In this document: positions 33,785 through 44,834 of the stretch, piece by piece
Layout: every line of letters begins with the position of its first letter
Position numbering within the stretch: position 1 is the stretch's first letter
NCBI RefSeq assembly: GCF_010015585.1
Contig: NW_022985068.1
Location: forward strand, 836,123-900,122
Origin: Eremomyces bilateralis CBS 781.70
Lineage: Eukaryota > Ascomycota > Dothideomycetes > Eremomycetales > Eremomycetaceae
Length of the DNA: 64,000 nt
Reading direction: 5' to 3'
Position numbers and translations under genes: made by a program
The notes under the pieces: model-generated
What the model saw: only the letters and a program-made list of their open reading frames with translations
Databases searched by the model: none
What the model was told of the DNA's origin: nothing

Positions 33785-36494
33785 GAATCATCGAGGAGTC
33801 ATTGAGCAAATCCGCTATACCTGGCCGGCGTCATTGAAGCCTACCGTGCATCGTGGGGCGTTTTGGTGCAGTGATAAGAGGCCAACTTATGTACCGTATA
33901 GACGGGATCTACGATTTCCGAATTCCATTTGCGCAGTCTTTGGACATCCTTCTCTGGATTGTTATTCAGTCTTTCGCTTTAACTGTGGTCATTCCCCAAT
34001 CGATTGCTCTGGAGAGTTCTCACATCAATGTCTCCCTCTCAGCCTCAAGAATGAAGCCAATCCGTGTAGCCTACTGAGTACTGTCAACTCTCAACACAAC
34101 CCAAGTCGATCACGCCTAGGATAATATTAATAACCCGAACATTGTTGAGAGACTTGCTGCGCACTGCATGAGGTTGGGTGGATCCTCAGCAAAAAGATTC
34201 AACCGCGCTCTGACTAACTAACAATCAAATCATTCGCAATTGCGAACACTCCAACAGAACAAAGCACAATTAAGGAATATTTGACGCCACCGACAGATCC
34301 ACTCTGGTTCGACCGTTCGAGTGTTCTGACTACGACTTCTATCCGCATGTGAAAGGTGTCGAATACTGGGTCCAACTTGATATCTTCGCCAATTGTCCAA
34401 GTATCTCTACCCAGACCTGCCTCCAAGCCCCAAGGCATCTAGGCCTTGCCACCACTGAGTCCATGTTCCATCACGACATCAGTCGATAATCAGGCCAAGC
34501 ACCAAATCCAAAATGTTGAATGCCCGTGCTGCCTTGACAGCGGCCCACTATCCTTCCCGGTTGGTATCAACCTCCGTTAATCCATCCTCCGAGCCAATCC
34601 AGCCACTGCGTGAATCCGATTCTGGCAGCTCGCTAAGCCGAAGCATGTACGCAGAACTATAGTAAGTGCATGGACGGAATCCATCGAACAGCAACAGGAA
34701 TAGTATTACCTAGTCAATCATGCATTCGGCGAGAACCCTTTGCTTCATGTATCACATGTCGATCCCAACCTACCGGTTCGAGGATTTTCGTCCAAACCAT
34801 CAGGCGAATTAATTAGTCGCTTCTGCACGTCATCGCGTAGGCGGGTCCAAACCCGATGCTTCATAACCGCGACGTGAAATCTCCACCAGCGCCAATGCCT
34901 CGCGCCTGGAGGGTCGCCGTTCCGCGGTATGTCGGCGCCGCTCAATGGGATGTCCGTCGACACCGAATTTACTGATATCCAACCCTCCGCAGCCCATCCT
35001 CGATCGTCGTCCGGGATCCCCAATGCGATGCGACGTGCCATTCTCACGGCACTATCCCGTCCAGCACCGACGGTGTCAGGGAAGCTTCCCGATGATGGCA
35101 CGACACGACCACTGTGGGATTGTGCAATCTACCACCCGCGGGCATTTGTTGGAGTGCCGTTACTCTCAATCCTGACGCCCAGGGCTGGAGAGTGCAGGAA
35201 TCCGAGCCGTATCGCGCTTGGCGAAGCGGGGACGAGGCGACAGGAGGGAGCCGGTGGCTCCGAGGGTCAGATTGAGCGAGTAGGAGCCTAAGAGGGCGGA
35301 ACATGGAGGGATTCCGACCGGGTGGTTGTGTCACGGTATTAAGTGAACCACTTAGGGGCTGGTCGGGGAGGGTCGACACTCGACACGATGGCAGCCGTTG
35401 AGCGAGGCGTTTGACGCAGATTGTTTGCATCACCGTACTTATGATGCAGCCAATTGATGGGACGGTGATACAGTGAGGATGGGAGGACAGGCGCGGGGTA
35501 TCAACGGTTCTCAGACACGCTGTGGGCGTATTGTTGCGTCCTAGCTGCTTGCGTGATTCGTCCTTTACACTCTACACCGTACGACAAGTCCTGCCATTCT
35601 CTAGAGGCGAAACTTTACTCGAACGGAACATGAAACCCTGATATCAGTGGTTGATGGAACCGGATGCGCTCCCTACCGCCTATCCGTAAGCAGAATCCAA
35701 CAAGGAAGCTTATCGGAGCAATTGGACGCAGGAGAGGCAGCCCGGGCGATTGCAGATCGAGTGGTTCCCTTACGCATCAAGGCAGTCTGCACACTCGTTA
35801 CACGTACGACGGTCGGAAATGGGAGGGATAGTGATAAACGATTGATGGAGGGGAGTGGATGAGGATGGAGGATGGAGGAGGACCACCTTTATGTCACAAG
35901 GGATGTTCAGGGAGGGGAGCAGGGCTGAACCAGCAATTCAGAATCCACCGTAGAAAATCGATCTTCACATGTGAAAAAGGACGCCACCCCAGTCGTCGAG
36001 GCTTCGTCACCTCTCAGCAACAAAAGCTCAAATCGCCATGATTTGCGAATAGGCCCCTCAACAGAATAACAGAAATTCCCACCGTTGCCTCCTGCCTGAT
36101 TATCCCGTGGTATTTATGTCCTATCTAATGAACACTATTTCTGCTTCTTCCTGTACCTTCTTCCAAGCTTCTCAGAGCCTCTTCATCCTTCCAAACCAGC
36201 AATCGCACTCCCTGTAGTAAGTGTTGATCTCCTTATCACTTATCAGTCCCTCAATACGACAGTCACCCCACCAACACAATTGTGCTCTCTCTGACCTGCC
36301 AACTTTTCCATGTCGCACCAAGGAGGAAGGGTTATCTGCCGTCCTTACCTTTGTAATCTTTTGCAAGCCCATTATACCACCGCCTTTATCCCACCCCAGA
36401 CAACGTGGAAGCTCGCAGTTACTGACCTGTCCTCCATTCAGTATCCTTACCTAAGTGCCACCGAGCCACTTAACCTTCATACCTCTCCAGAACG
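33785..36494. other. Intergenic region, no gene recognised
   Basis: A 2.7 kb stretch between RPN6 and the perilipin-like gene. The longest ATG frame, 34929-35291 plus (120 codons), has no recognisable motif and low-complexity residues, and is overlapped on the other strand by another open frame. I see no repeats or RNA genes. The last few hundred bases are pyrimidine-rich and probably carry the promoter of the downstream gene. Confidence 0.45.
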
Positions 36495-37130
36495 ATGCCG
36501 CACGCTGAGAACGAAACCATGAACGAGAAGCCCCTGACCAACGGCGAAAAGCCATCGTCGCAGTTCCTCTCCGTAAGTCTCTCCTCCAGCTCATCTCCGT
36601 ATCATACGATCCAGCTAACACGATGCGGCCAATAGCACCTCCAATCCTACCCCGTGGTCTCCGACAGCTTCTCCACCTACAAATCCCACCCCTGGGGCGC
36701 CAAGTCCGTCGACCTCGCCAGCTCCACCTACGAGAAAAGCTGGCCCTACCTGCAGGGACCGTTCCGCTATATCGCGCCGTACGTCTCCCAGATCGACCAG
36801 CTTGCCGACCACGGCCTCACCCGCGTCGACTCGACCTTCCCCCAGGTGAAGACCCCCACCGACGACATCAAGGCCGGCGTCCGCGGCTACGTCGGGTATG
36901 TCGGGTATCCAGTCGCGCTCGTCGGGAAGGGGAAGGAGTATCTGTACGCCACCTGGGGCGACGAGTATCAGAAGACGGGCGAGGAGAAGAGCCTCGTGCA
37001 TTTCGCGAAGGCGGTCGTGAGCACCGAGTTGAAGGTGGCGGGCGACGTGCTGGCGTTCGCGAAGGAGTGGGTGCAGCATGTGGGGAAGGAAGCGAAGTCG
37101 AAGGCGGACGGCGCGGCTAATAGCCGGTAA
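36495..37130 (+). CDS. CAP20: Perilipin-like lipid-droplet protein (CAP20/MPL1 family)
   Basis: Two exons, 36495-36572 and 36636-37130, give 190 residues, close to the 183 of Colletotrichum CAP20. After a hydrophilic start the conserved block EKPSSQFLS|HLQSYPVVSDS crosses the intron, followed by FSTYKSHPWGAKSVDLASST, PYLQGPFRYIAPYVSQIDQL, GLTRVDSTFPQVKTPTDDI and GYPVALVGKGKEYLYATWGDE. In other ascomycetes these proteins coat lipid droplets, protect stored fat from lipases and, in plant pathogens, support appressorium turgor. The stop codon TAA lies inside a perfect GTAAGT donor-like sequence (CCGGTAAGTGG), so a minor spliced form with a different C-terminus is conceivable. The family assignment is firm; the pathogenic role is not implied for this organism. 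Confidence 0.9.
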
Positions 37131-38323
37131 GTGGACGGTCGAAGGAGTCTGCGGTGGGCGGTCGACGGTGGAGGTTGCGCGGTGAAGACCGGCGCACGAT
37201 GTCGATGGCGGGTCCATGGGGACGTTTTCCCTTCGAGATGGTTAACGACGGTGTTCGAAGTCATACCCTAGAGAATGCGGAGTTCTCCCGCAGAGTTCGG
37301 GACGGGCGATGATGGGACGAAACGAGGCCTTGGAAAGAGTAGGAACGTGGATGTCGACAGGAGGAAGCTGGTTGATGAGGAAGAGACCTTTTCCGACAAT
37401 TTGGCGGGTGTGCTATCGCATAAAAGCATGGCTGAGTCAAGGAAAATACAATACACCATGGCATATATCGCTATGGCGGACCTAGGAGGTTTGATGAGGA
37501 TGTTTCGATTTTGGAGTCTTGCTTCGCTTTCATTTGGCCCTTCGATCGCCATCCGAGCTCATTTTTAGAATCCTTTGTCTGTTGAGAGGCCCTATCTCAC
37601 ATGTATCTCCTACTCGATTTTATTAGTTATGAATAGACGGACGGTATCTGGCTTCTTCTGCATTGTTCCCTTGTGAGACCGAATGCTTGAACTTCCATTT
37701 ACCAACAGTTTTCGGGTGAATTGAGAGCTACACAAGGCTCGCGTTTGTTGAACAGAGAAGACATCGGGTAGAGGTATTACTATTTCCGGTCTCCCAGACT
37801 TCCAACAGCAAGCTGGCAGTAAAGTTGACGGCGATAGTGACGGATGAACTGTGGTTTTGTTTCCTACGACTTAAAACCCTCGGCAATATCGTGACTTGGG
37901 TTGCCAAGCCAATTATTCGTGGATCCGATTGGCCAGAACGCGGCTCTTGACCCCCTTAGGGACAACTTCGACATCAAGCCAGCAACTTGGAGCATACTAC
38001 TCCGTACCAGGTACTATTTAATACCGTGTTATGGACTAGATGAAATATCCAACCACTGCGGAAATAAGGCTCTGTCCGATGGAAGTTTCTATAAAATTAC
38101 CGGACAGTCGAGGGAAGGCATTATAGAGGAGACCACACAGTCGGTTGAAACTTGAAGGACCTAGCACTTGCTATCATTTGGACTCGATGAGAATAGCTCA
38201 TTTATGATAGCTTAGTTTAGAAGCAGCTTTCTGGGGGGGTATAAAGCTTTTAAAGGGTATGAATGGATAAAGGGTGGCGCTTGATACCCTCAATTCTCCA
38301 TTCATTGATCATCCTGTCGTACA
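37131..38323. other. Intergenic region between convergent CAP20 and PCI-domain genes
   Basis: This 1.2 kb stretch contains two 3' UTRs and AT-rich sequence (about 37560-38250). No gene is recognised. A plus-strand frame at 37275-37568 lacks motifs and starts far from any splice or promoter support. Confidence 0.45.
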
Positions 38324-40716
38324 TCATCCAAACCCTGTTCCCACCGGCCTCGCCCCGGAGAGATTGATGACCGTTCCCGGCCCGACCTGCCCACCAAACG
38401 CTGCAAACGGTCCTCGCCCCCCATGGTCGAACGCACTCTTCTGCTCTTTCTTCCATCCAGGGACGTCATCCAACTCCAACCTCCCCTCAAACGTCTCCCA
38501 CGGTGGCGGAAACCCCGCCGCCAACGCCCCCTTCTGCCGCGCGCCCGTGATCGCAAACCGCAGCTGCCGATGGCTCACGAACCCGTTCAACAGCCCCATC
38601 TCGATCATGTTCGCGAACAGCGACTCCACCTCCATCATATCCGGCAACGGCGGTTCCGCCCGCCATCCACTGCCCTCCTCTTCCAGCTCCTCGATGCCCT
38701 GAAAATCCGGGTCGACGTACCGCGCCTCCGCAGGCGTCTCGTCGCCCATGAAGATCCAGTTCGTGTGCCGCTTCCCGGGGCCGCCGTCGAGCACGCTCAG
38801 CGGGGTCAGGATGCGCCGCTCCATCCACTGCCACAGATGCAGTACGTATTCGAGGTCGAGAGTCGGGGCGATGCGGCGGTCTGCGTCGCCCATGTTGCCG
38901 GCAAGGAGGAAGGTGCGGCGGATCAGCGTGCGGAGGAGGAGGGTTTCCGCCTTGCTTTGGATGGGGAGGAGGATGCGGAAGTGGAGGAACCAGGCGGCGT
39001 GCGGGGACTGGAAGGAGGTGACAGAGCGGAAGGTTTGGAGGTCGCCGAGTTTGATTGTGCGGATGATGGGGTTGAAGCGGTCAGCGAGTCCGACGGCTTC
39101 TTCGCGGGAGAGGAGGGCGGCGCTGGGGAAGCGGCCGAGGAGGAGGTTGGCAGTGATAAGATAGATTAGGCAGAGGCGTCGTTGGCGGGGGAAGGTGATG
39201 GGGCACAGCCGGTAAGCTTCGTTGAGGCACTGAGACGAATGATAGTAATGCCCGTTTTGGAATTGGTAACGGCCAAGGTAATAGAGGTATGTGACGCGGT
39301 CTTGTCGAGGGTAAATAGCAAGCGGTGGCGATTGCTTGTATATGTTGGTGAAGATGTGCTCCGCGTTCCGCGTCTTATTACACTGTAAAGTAACTTAGCG
39401 GTGGATCTCATAGACACATGAGAAAGAAAGATGTTACCTGGAACAGGATCTTGAGGCAAACGTTTGCGATAGTGTAGATCCCGACCTTTTTTCCTTCCGG
39501 CTTGCCAGGTTTCGCCCCGAATGTCGACGAAGTTCGATCGGCCAGGCACGTCTTGAACGCGGCGACAAGAATATTGGCGGCCCTTTCGGGCAGCGTCTCT
39601 TGCGCACCATCATCGTCGCCCGCGGGTTGCGCCAGGTGAGCGATCAGTTCCGGTTTCTTATCAAGGCCGATGGCAAGCCTCGCCAGCACCTTAGAGTAAC
39701 TGACGATAGTGGGAAGGACAATGACGCCCATGCTCGGGTGGTTCAATGCCGCGGTGCATTTTCTAAGCCGTCATTAGCTTTCAAATGTAGGAAAAGACTC
39801 GAGTCGGCGCATACTGTACAACGTCACTGAGTAGATCGTACGTATCCAGGAGGTTCTGCAAATTGACATCCCGGAGGAAGCCAAGATACGGCACGATGAA
39901 CTTGATGAAGGTCGTCCAGGGCGACCCGTCGATGCCATGGCGCGCAGCCGACAGCAGAGCCGTGACTTTCTGCTCTAATGCGTCCTCATTGCCCTTTGGG
40001 AACCTCTGTCGGACTTCAGAGATCATCTTTTGATAGATCTCGCCGTACGGAGGTTCGATGATCAGGTAGCTCGCCAGCTTGGCGCCATCTCCGTTCTGGA
40101 CAATCGCGTTGACCTCTTTCAAGAATAAATCCAAAGTGTTCGTGGAGAACGCCATCTTGACTTGCTCTTCCACTGCTTCGTCGGTGGACGGTATTCTTCC
40201 CAGCTTCCTCGATTCCTTCTCTTTCAAAAGAATGCCGGAGAGGGTTGGAATCCAGACTCTTGCGGTTTCGGGCGAGATATGTACGAGGTCGGAATGGCCG
40301 AAATGTCCCTTGAGCGTCGCGCTGAGTGCAGCAAAGATAACATCATCTTCTAGCAGAGGCTCGGTCGCAGTATTGAGCGTCTTCAGTCCTGCTACAAGAA
40401 CTTCGAGGGTGCTTGGATCATTTTGATAGAGCTTCTGAAGTTGGCTGACCGAGGGACTCCGAGCTTTTTTTGGATGACCAACACTCGCCCGTTTCTTCGA
40501 GACCGACTTGGGGCTTGGTGACGGCGTTGATACGGCGGGTGAATGGATTGAATATATATAGTGCTGAAATTGGGCCTTCTTCCCTTTCCATCGCGACTTG
40601 AGGCGAGTTGGTGTCGATGCCAAATTCTGGAGAATCTTATTGGACGTCTTCTTTCGCGGAGACTCTCCAGACCCACTTTTCACTTTCTTTGCCTTGACTT
40701 CACCTTCTTCCATCAT
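38324..40716 (-). CDS. PCI-domain protein of the Thp1/PCID2/CSN12 family
   Basis: Three exons (40716-39815, 39762-39438, 39382-38324) give 761 residues. The C-terminal half matches the Thp1/PCID2/CSN12 family: KKVGIYTIANVCLKILFQCN, RQDRVTYLYYLGRYQFQNGH, QCLNEAYRLCPITFPRQRRL, CLIYLITANLLLGRFPSA and the winged-helix segment LFANMIEMGLLNGFVSHRQL. Members serve in TREX-2 mRNA export complexes or as CSN12/Thp3-type splicing and export factors. Compared with the roughly 400-450 residues of typical members it has an N-terminal extension of over 200 residues, basic and Ser/Pro-rich at first (KKVKSGSGESPRKKTSNK) and then helical (SVSQLQKLYQNDPSTLEVLV). Which of the two sub-branches it belongs to cannot be settled by eye. 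It lies tail-to-head 361 bp downstream of Lcp5. Confidence 0.82.
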
Positions 40717-41076
40717 GAATTGATAATTATATGAATTGATATTCGTTGCGGTAGGGAATGTCTTAGATTCACAAATTATTCACCTGCAATTGGATTTCGG
40801 GATAGCTCTCTCAGAGTCATTGTCTTACTACGTGTAAAACCAAATAAGGGGGGTTGCGGTATACAACATCGCGATCCTAAACGGATATTCGCGTCGCCGG
40901 GAATGTGTATTAAATCCCTTGCTTAAATCCCAACATCTCGTTTGCATTGCCCACCAGAATAACAAGAGAAGATGCTTCCGGACTCCATGCTGCCCGGTCG
41001 AGATAACGTTGAACAATTCCGGGATATCATGTACCCTACAGAGGCCCCGAGCCAACAACATATTCGGCGAATAGTC
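40717..41076. other. Short intergenic region between PCI-domain gene and Lcp5
   Basis: 360 bp holding the promoter of the PCI-domain gene and the 3' UTR of Lcp5, both on the minus strand. The half nearest the PCI-domain start is AT-rich. No gene is seen. Confidence 0.5.
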
Positions 41077-42144
41077 CTATTTCCGCACCCTCATCACCTT
41101 CCTCTTCTTCCTCTCCCAAGCGTCGCCTGCATCGGCTCCATTCGGCCCTATGTCATCAATCTTCCGTCTCCGACTTTTCCCCAGCGCCCCCCGATCTTCG
41201 TCTTTGCGTTGGGTCAACTTTTCGATCCGCTCCACGCCCCTGCTCAGTTCCGTCCACTCCTCGCCACCGAAGCCCATCCGCTCCTTCTTCGTCTTGTCCT
41301 TCTTGTTCTGCATCGGCAACCGAACAAGGTTGGTCTCCTCGTATTTTCGCCGCTCCCCCTCCTCCTTGCGTTCCTTGGCTGATTGCATGTGACGTCCGCC
41401 GGCACGGATCGTCGATCCGATCGATGGCTCGGCAAGCGGAGCAATGGAGAGCTCGCCGGCCACGAATTCGTCAAGAGTGGCCGACTTTTTCGGGGCACGA
41501 TCCGCACGTTCTTTTCTCGATTCAGTGGTTGGGAGAGCGGTGGGGGCGATGCGTGGCGGCTTATATAGCCCACTGGAGTCGTCTTTTCCACGGGGAGCGT
41601 CATGAGCAGCAGGTATCCTAGGCTTGACGAAAGCTGCAGGGTTGGGACGAAATGAGAGGTCATCAATCTTCTCTCCAGTAACGGTATCGGATTCGCTTTC
41701 GGAGCCAGAGCCACTTCCGGATCCTTCAGCACTCGCGTCGCTAGCCCTTCGTGCGGAAGTTCCTTTTCGTTTTTTCGAAGATGCATTTTTTTGCGCGTCC
41801 AGCCGCGCTGCTTCATCCGCAGCCTGGACGACTTTGTCGATCTGGTACTTCAGACGCCCCTCTAGTGGTCGCACTCCTCGTTCCAGAAATATGCGTAACT
41901 CAACCAGCTTGTCGATAATTTGATTTCCAAGCTCTTCTTCTTCCTGGTCACGCAGATTCCGGAGCTTGATATAGATCAGGAATACCAAGTTTTGCATATA
42001 GGAGAGGAAAAGGTCCGTCTTGACGTCCAACAGGGACATCCCATCCTTTGAAGGAAGGACATCGTTTGGCTCTGGTAAAGCATCCTTGGTGGACTCGAGC
42101 GAAGTCTTCAATGATGACAAAAGAGCCGAGATTGAATCAGCCAT
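41077..42144 (-). CDS. LCP5: Lcp5/neuroguidin, Sas10/Utp3-C1D family, U3 snoRNP-associated
   Basis: A single exon of 355 codons, as expected. The N-terminal Sas10/Utp3/C1D region includes GMSLLDVKTDLFLSYMQNLV and ELRIFLERGVRPLEGRLKYQ, followed by a helical IDKVVQAADEAARLDAQK. The middle is Ser-rich and acidic (GSGSGSGSESESD) with FRPNPAAFVKPR and YKPPRIAPT, the short motifs typical of Lcp5. The C-terminus is strongly basic (WERKKRKVMRVRK), suitable for nucleolar localisation. In yeast Lcp5 acts in the small-subunit processome in 18S rRNA maturation. It is divergent from the ribosomal protein gene eL42, with 319 bp between start codons. Confidence 0.92.
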   Translation of the reverse strand: MADSISALLSSLKTSLESTKDALPEPNDVLPSKDGMSLLDVKTDLFLSYMQNLVFLIYIKLRNLRDQEEEELGNQIIDKLVELRIFLERGVRPLEGRLKYQIDKVVQAADEAARLDAQKNASSKKRKGTSARRASDASAEGSGSGSGSESESDTVTGEKIDDLSFRPNPAAFVKPRIPAAHDAPRGKDDSSGLYKPPRIAPTALPTTESRKERADRAPKKSATLDEFVAGELSIAPLAEPSIGSTIRAGGRHMQSAKERKEEGERRKYEETNLVRLPMQNKKDKTKKERMGFGGEEWTELSRGVERIEKLTQRKDEDRGALGKSRRRKIDDIGPNGADAGDAWERKKRKVMRVRK

Positions 42145-42463
42145 AATTGAATAAACAATGGCTTGATTTCATTCGAGGTGTTCAATCCTATGGATGTAGA
42201 GGAAGATCAAAAAGTTCGCAGCCAATATGAAATTCCAGCCCAGCAAAGAATTGGAGTTTTCAAGATTTCACGGTGGTCAGGGGTCCCTGCTGTGGCTGAA
42301 CAGATGTGGCTGAATAGACTCCACATCACGTGAACTCTTCCCAGCCGATGGAGCCACACACCACCAAAAATTGAACGTCAAGTGAGATCCATCCCGATAT
42401 TCCATTCCAATCCTTCCCACGCAACACCTCCGCAATAACCACCGGCTGCCGAACTCAGTCAAA
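42145..42463. promoter_or_regulatory. Divergent promoter shared by LCP5 and eL42
   Basis: 319 bp between two ribosome-related start codons. It contains the palindromic octamer TCACGTGA at 42326-42333, the preferred site of Cbf1-type bHLH factors, which regulate ribosomal protein genes in some yeasts such as Candida. Use of this site here is inferred, not shown. Confidence 0.55.
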
Positions 42464-43247
42464 ATGGTCAGTACTCTGGATTTCCTATGTCGCGATTATA
42501 GCCTTTACCATCGCCAAATCGACGGTCGACCGGGAATCTACGGACACAGGATATGCGAATCGGAGTCGAGCTATCGAACCCCAACAACGTCTCACAAATG
42601 AAGTCTGCCCAGGCATACGGAATGGGAGCGTTGAATCCGATATATTTGATCATATCATCGGCGACGAAGATGCTGAGGCGATTCGAGATGGGCGACTCCG
42701 CAATCCTGTTCCGACGAATTTCCCGGCACCGACCTCGAAACATTGGATAATGGACCGAATCTCGAATACATTGCTCTTGCAGATTGAAGGATTATACTGA
42801 TGCACTGGCGCTTTAGGTGAACATTCCGAAGACAAGACGCACCTACTGCAAGGGCCGGGACTGCAAGAAGCACACCCAGCACAAGGTCACACAGTACAAA
42901 GCCGGCAAGGTACGCGGTCCCCACGCGTTTGTGAACCTGATCCAGGACTGACGAGAATCTCCGCAGGCCTCGCAATTCGCCCAGGGAAAGCGCCGATACG
43001 ACCGCAAGCAGTCGGGATACGGTGGTCAAACGAAGCCCGTCTTCCACAAGAAAGCCAAGACTACGAAGAAGGTCGTGTTGAGATTGGAGTGCACGGCATG
43101 CAAGACGAAGGCGCAGCTGTCGCTGAAGCGCTGCAAGCACTTCGAATTGGGGTATGTCGGGCCCGTCCTCGCGAGATTTTCACGTTTGCTGACCCGGTGC
43201 GCTGCAGTGGTGACAAGAAGACGAAGGGTGCGGCGCTGGTCTTCTAA
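42464..43247 (+). CDS. RPL42: 60S ribosomal protein eL42 (L44/L36a)
   Basis: Four exons (42464-42466, 42817-42909, 42967-43151, 43208-43247) give 106 residues, the family length. The first coding exon is only the ATG; a 350-nt intron (GTCAGT...TTTAG) follows, and exon 2 starts [20 protein letters not shown]. Four zinc-binding cysteines are visible: C12 and C17 in the N-terminal part and the [11 protein letters not shown] pair. The tail ends [13 protein letters not shown]. Residue 56 is proline (QTKPVF), the form associated with cycloheximide sensitivity. It binds near the ribosomal E site. It is divergent from LCP5 and convergent with the dioxygenase gene, 197 bp away. Confidence 0.97.
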
Positions 43248-43444
43248 GCATGACGGTTCATTTGACTGTACGTTTCGCACGGCTGGGATTTCATGGCGGC
43301 GTGGATATGCATTACATGGTGCCTGGTTCGCAATGACGAGCCAAGAACTTAACATCATAAAAATGAGAGTCAATTCATGAGCGCTCAACTGTCAATATAG
43401 CACGGTGCTCGTCGTCATGTTCTTAATTCCCCTCCCCGTGTTCA

Positions 43445-44152
43445 CTATATCGGAAGCCCAGGTTCCCTCACAAGACCACTCCTCATAAATCCGTTCTTCC
43501 TGAACAATCCCAAGTTCAACGGCCACTTGTCCCCCATCCAGGTCGACAGTTGCGTATGATCTCGTTCCTCGTTTCCTTGCAGCGTATTCGGGTGAATCAG
43601 TGCCGACAGCGGACCGCGATTGATCACCAACCACGGGATGAAGGCGCCAAACTGCTGCGGCGTGAACAGATTGACTTCGAACATACCGACAGGGTGTGGT
43701 CCGACGGGCTTATCGAAGAGCTTGTAGATCCGAAGCTCGGGAACTGGTTGAGGATCAGCAAATAGGCTCCCCATGGTAGAGAAGGTATATGTTCTTGAAG
43801 TCAGGGGAAGGAAAAGAGCGATATGGGTGACTCACATTCTCGTCGGATCCGTTCGTGGAGCTCGCGAGCGAACTTCACCTCATCCTCGGATGTATGTAGA
43901 AAGTAAATGTGAATATCAAATCCTCCGCGTTTGCCGTTCGTTATAGGATCGGCGAAACGATCGTACGCTTGGGATGGCCGAGCTACCGGTGGATTGACGT
44001 AGGATTTCCCATCCTCCAGGTTGATCTCACTTCGGCGACGTTAGCATCGTCCTAGGAAACTTGTTTCGTTCCAGTGCTTACTTGGGAAGGTCTGGTAGAT
44101 TTCTGAAGCCTTCCAGAGGGGAAGGATAGGTATAAAGGGAGGGGTCCGCCAT
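43445..44152 (-). CDS. DOPA 4,5-dioxygenase family protein
   Basis: Three exons (44152-44082, 44029-43836, 43743-43445) give 187 residues. The protein begins MADPSLYTYPSPLEGFRN. Family signatures are FDIHIYFLHTSEDEVKFA, LRIYKLFDKPVGPHPVGMFE, FGAFIPWLVINRGPLSALIH and RDHTQLSTWMGDKWPLNL. Histidines in DIHIYF, GPHPVG, ALIHPNT and RDHTQ are the likely iron ligands and active-site residues of this extradiol dioxygenase-like family. Enzymes of this type in fungi such as Amanita open the DOPA ring to give betalamic-acid precursors, but in ascomycetes the substrate is unknown and may be another catechol. The C-terminus extends about 16 residues beyond the last conserved block. It is convergent with eL42. 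Confidence 0.9.
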
Positions 44153-44834
44153 GATTTTGCAGGTAGGTATACAATTGGAGAGGAGGGAAAATATGTTTGC
44201 TTAATTGCTTGGGTACGGATATTTAATTACCAGTACACATTTATGAGACCGAGATTGTCGGTTATTATATTCCAGTCGAGCATTCACTGTTACCTGTCGG
44301 CGCATGAGGTCATGGAGTAGACGTGATGGTTGGGCTGACGAATACTATTTCTTAGCTGCTTAGAAAGCGCGGAATTTAGAAGCAGAACACGCTAGGGAGG
44401 AACGGACAACAGTAATACTCAAAACCTCAATCATTTCATATACGGCCGATCTCAACAAATGGCTGAAGCTCCTGATATGGTATTAGATGCCAACCGACAA
44501 AATCGCATGTAAATAATTCGTAAAAGCGCTATCATGAAAGTGGGAAATCTCCGATGCGCCCCCGTCCATGCTACCGGGCATCCCAATATCCATTAATTCT
44601 GAACGAGCAACCACAAATTAGCAAAGAAAGCAACCTATCTTCATAAGTCTGTACCAAAGCACGGACAAGCCCACGGACAAGCCCACGGGAAACTCGACCT
44701 ATTCACTATCCCGATGTCCTATCCATCCTTGGTGTCAGTGGTCCCTCCGGCCTTGCATAGGGATGGTTCCCACCCACCGGTACAGGCTCTAACAAAGTCG
44801 TCAACGCGTTAGCCATCCACCCACCTCCTAGCAT
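44153..44834. other. Intergenic region between dioxygenase and F-box genes
   Basis: 680 bp upstream of the dioxygenase gene and downstream of the F-box gene. No gene is recognised. A short duplicated phrase (ACAAGCCCACGG twice) occurs near 44666-44690. Confidence 0.5.

Noticed and set aside
34929-35291. 120-codon plus-strand open frame
   Set aside because: No motif, no splice support, mirrored by a minus-strand frame; treated as non-coding.
38423-39169. 248-codon plus-strand open frame
   Set aside because: It is antisense to exon 3 of the PCI-domain gene and has only Arg/Glu-rich residues without family motifs.
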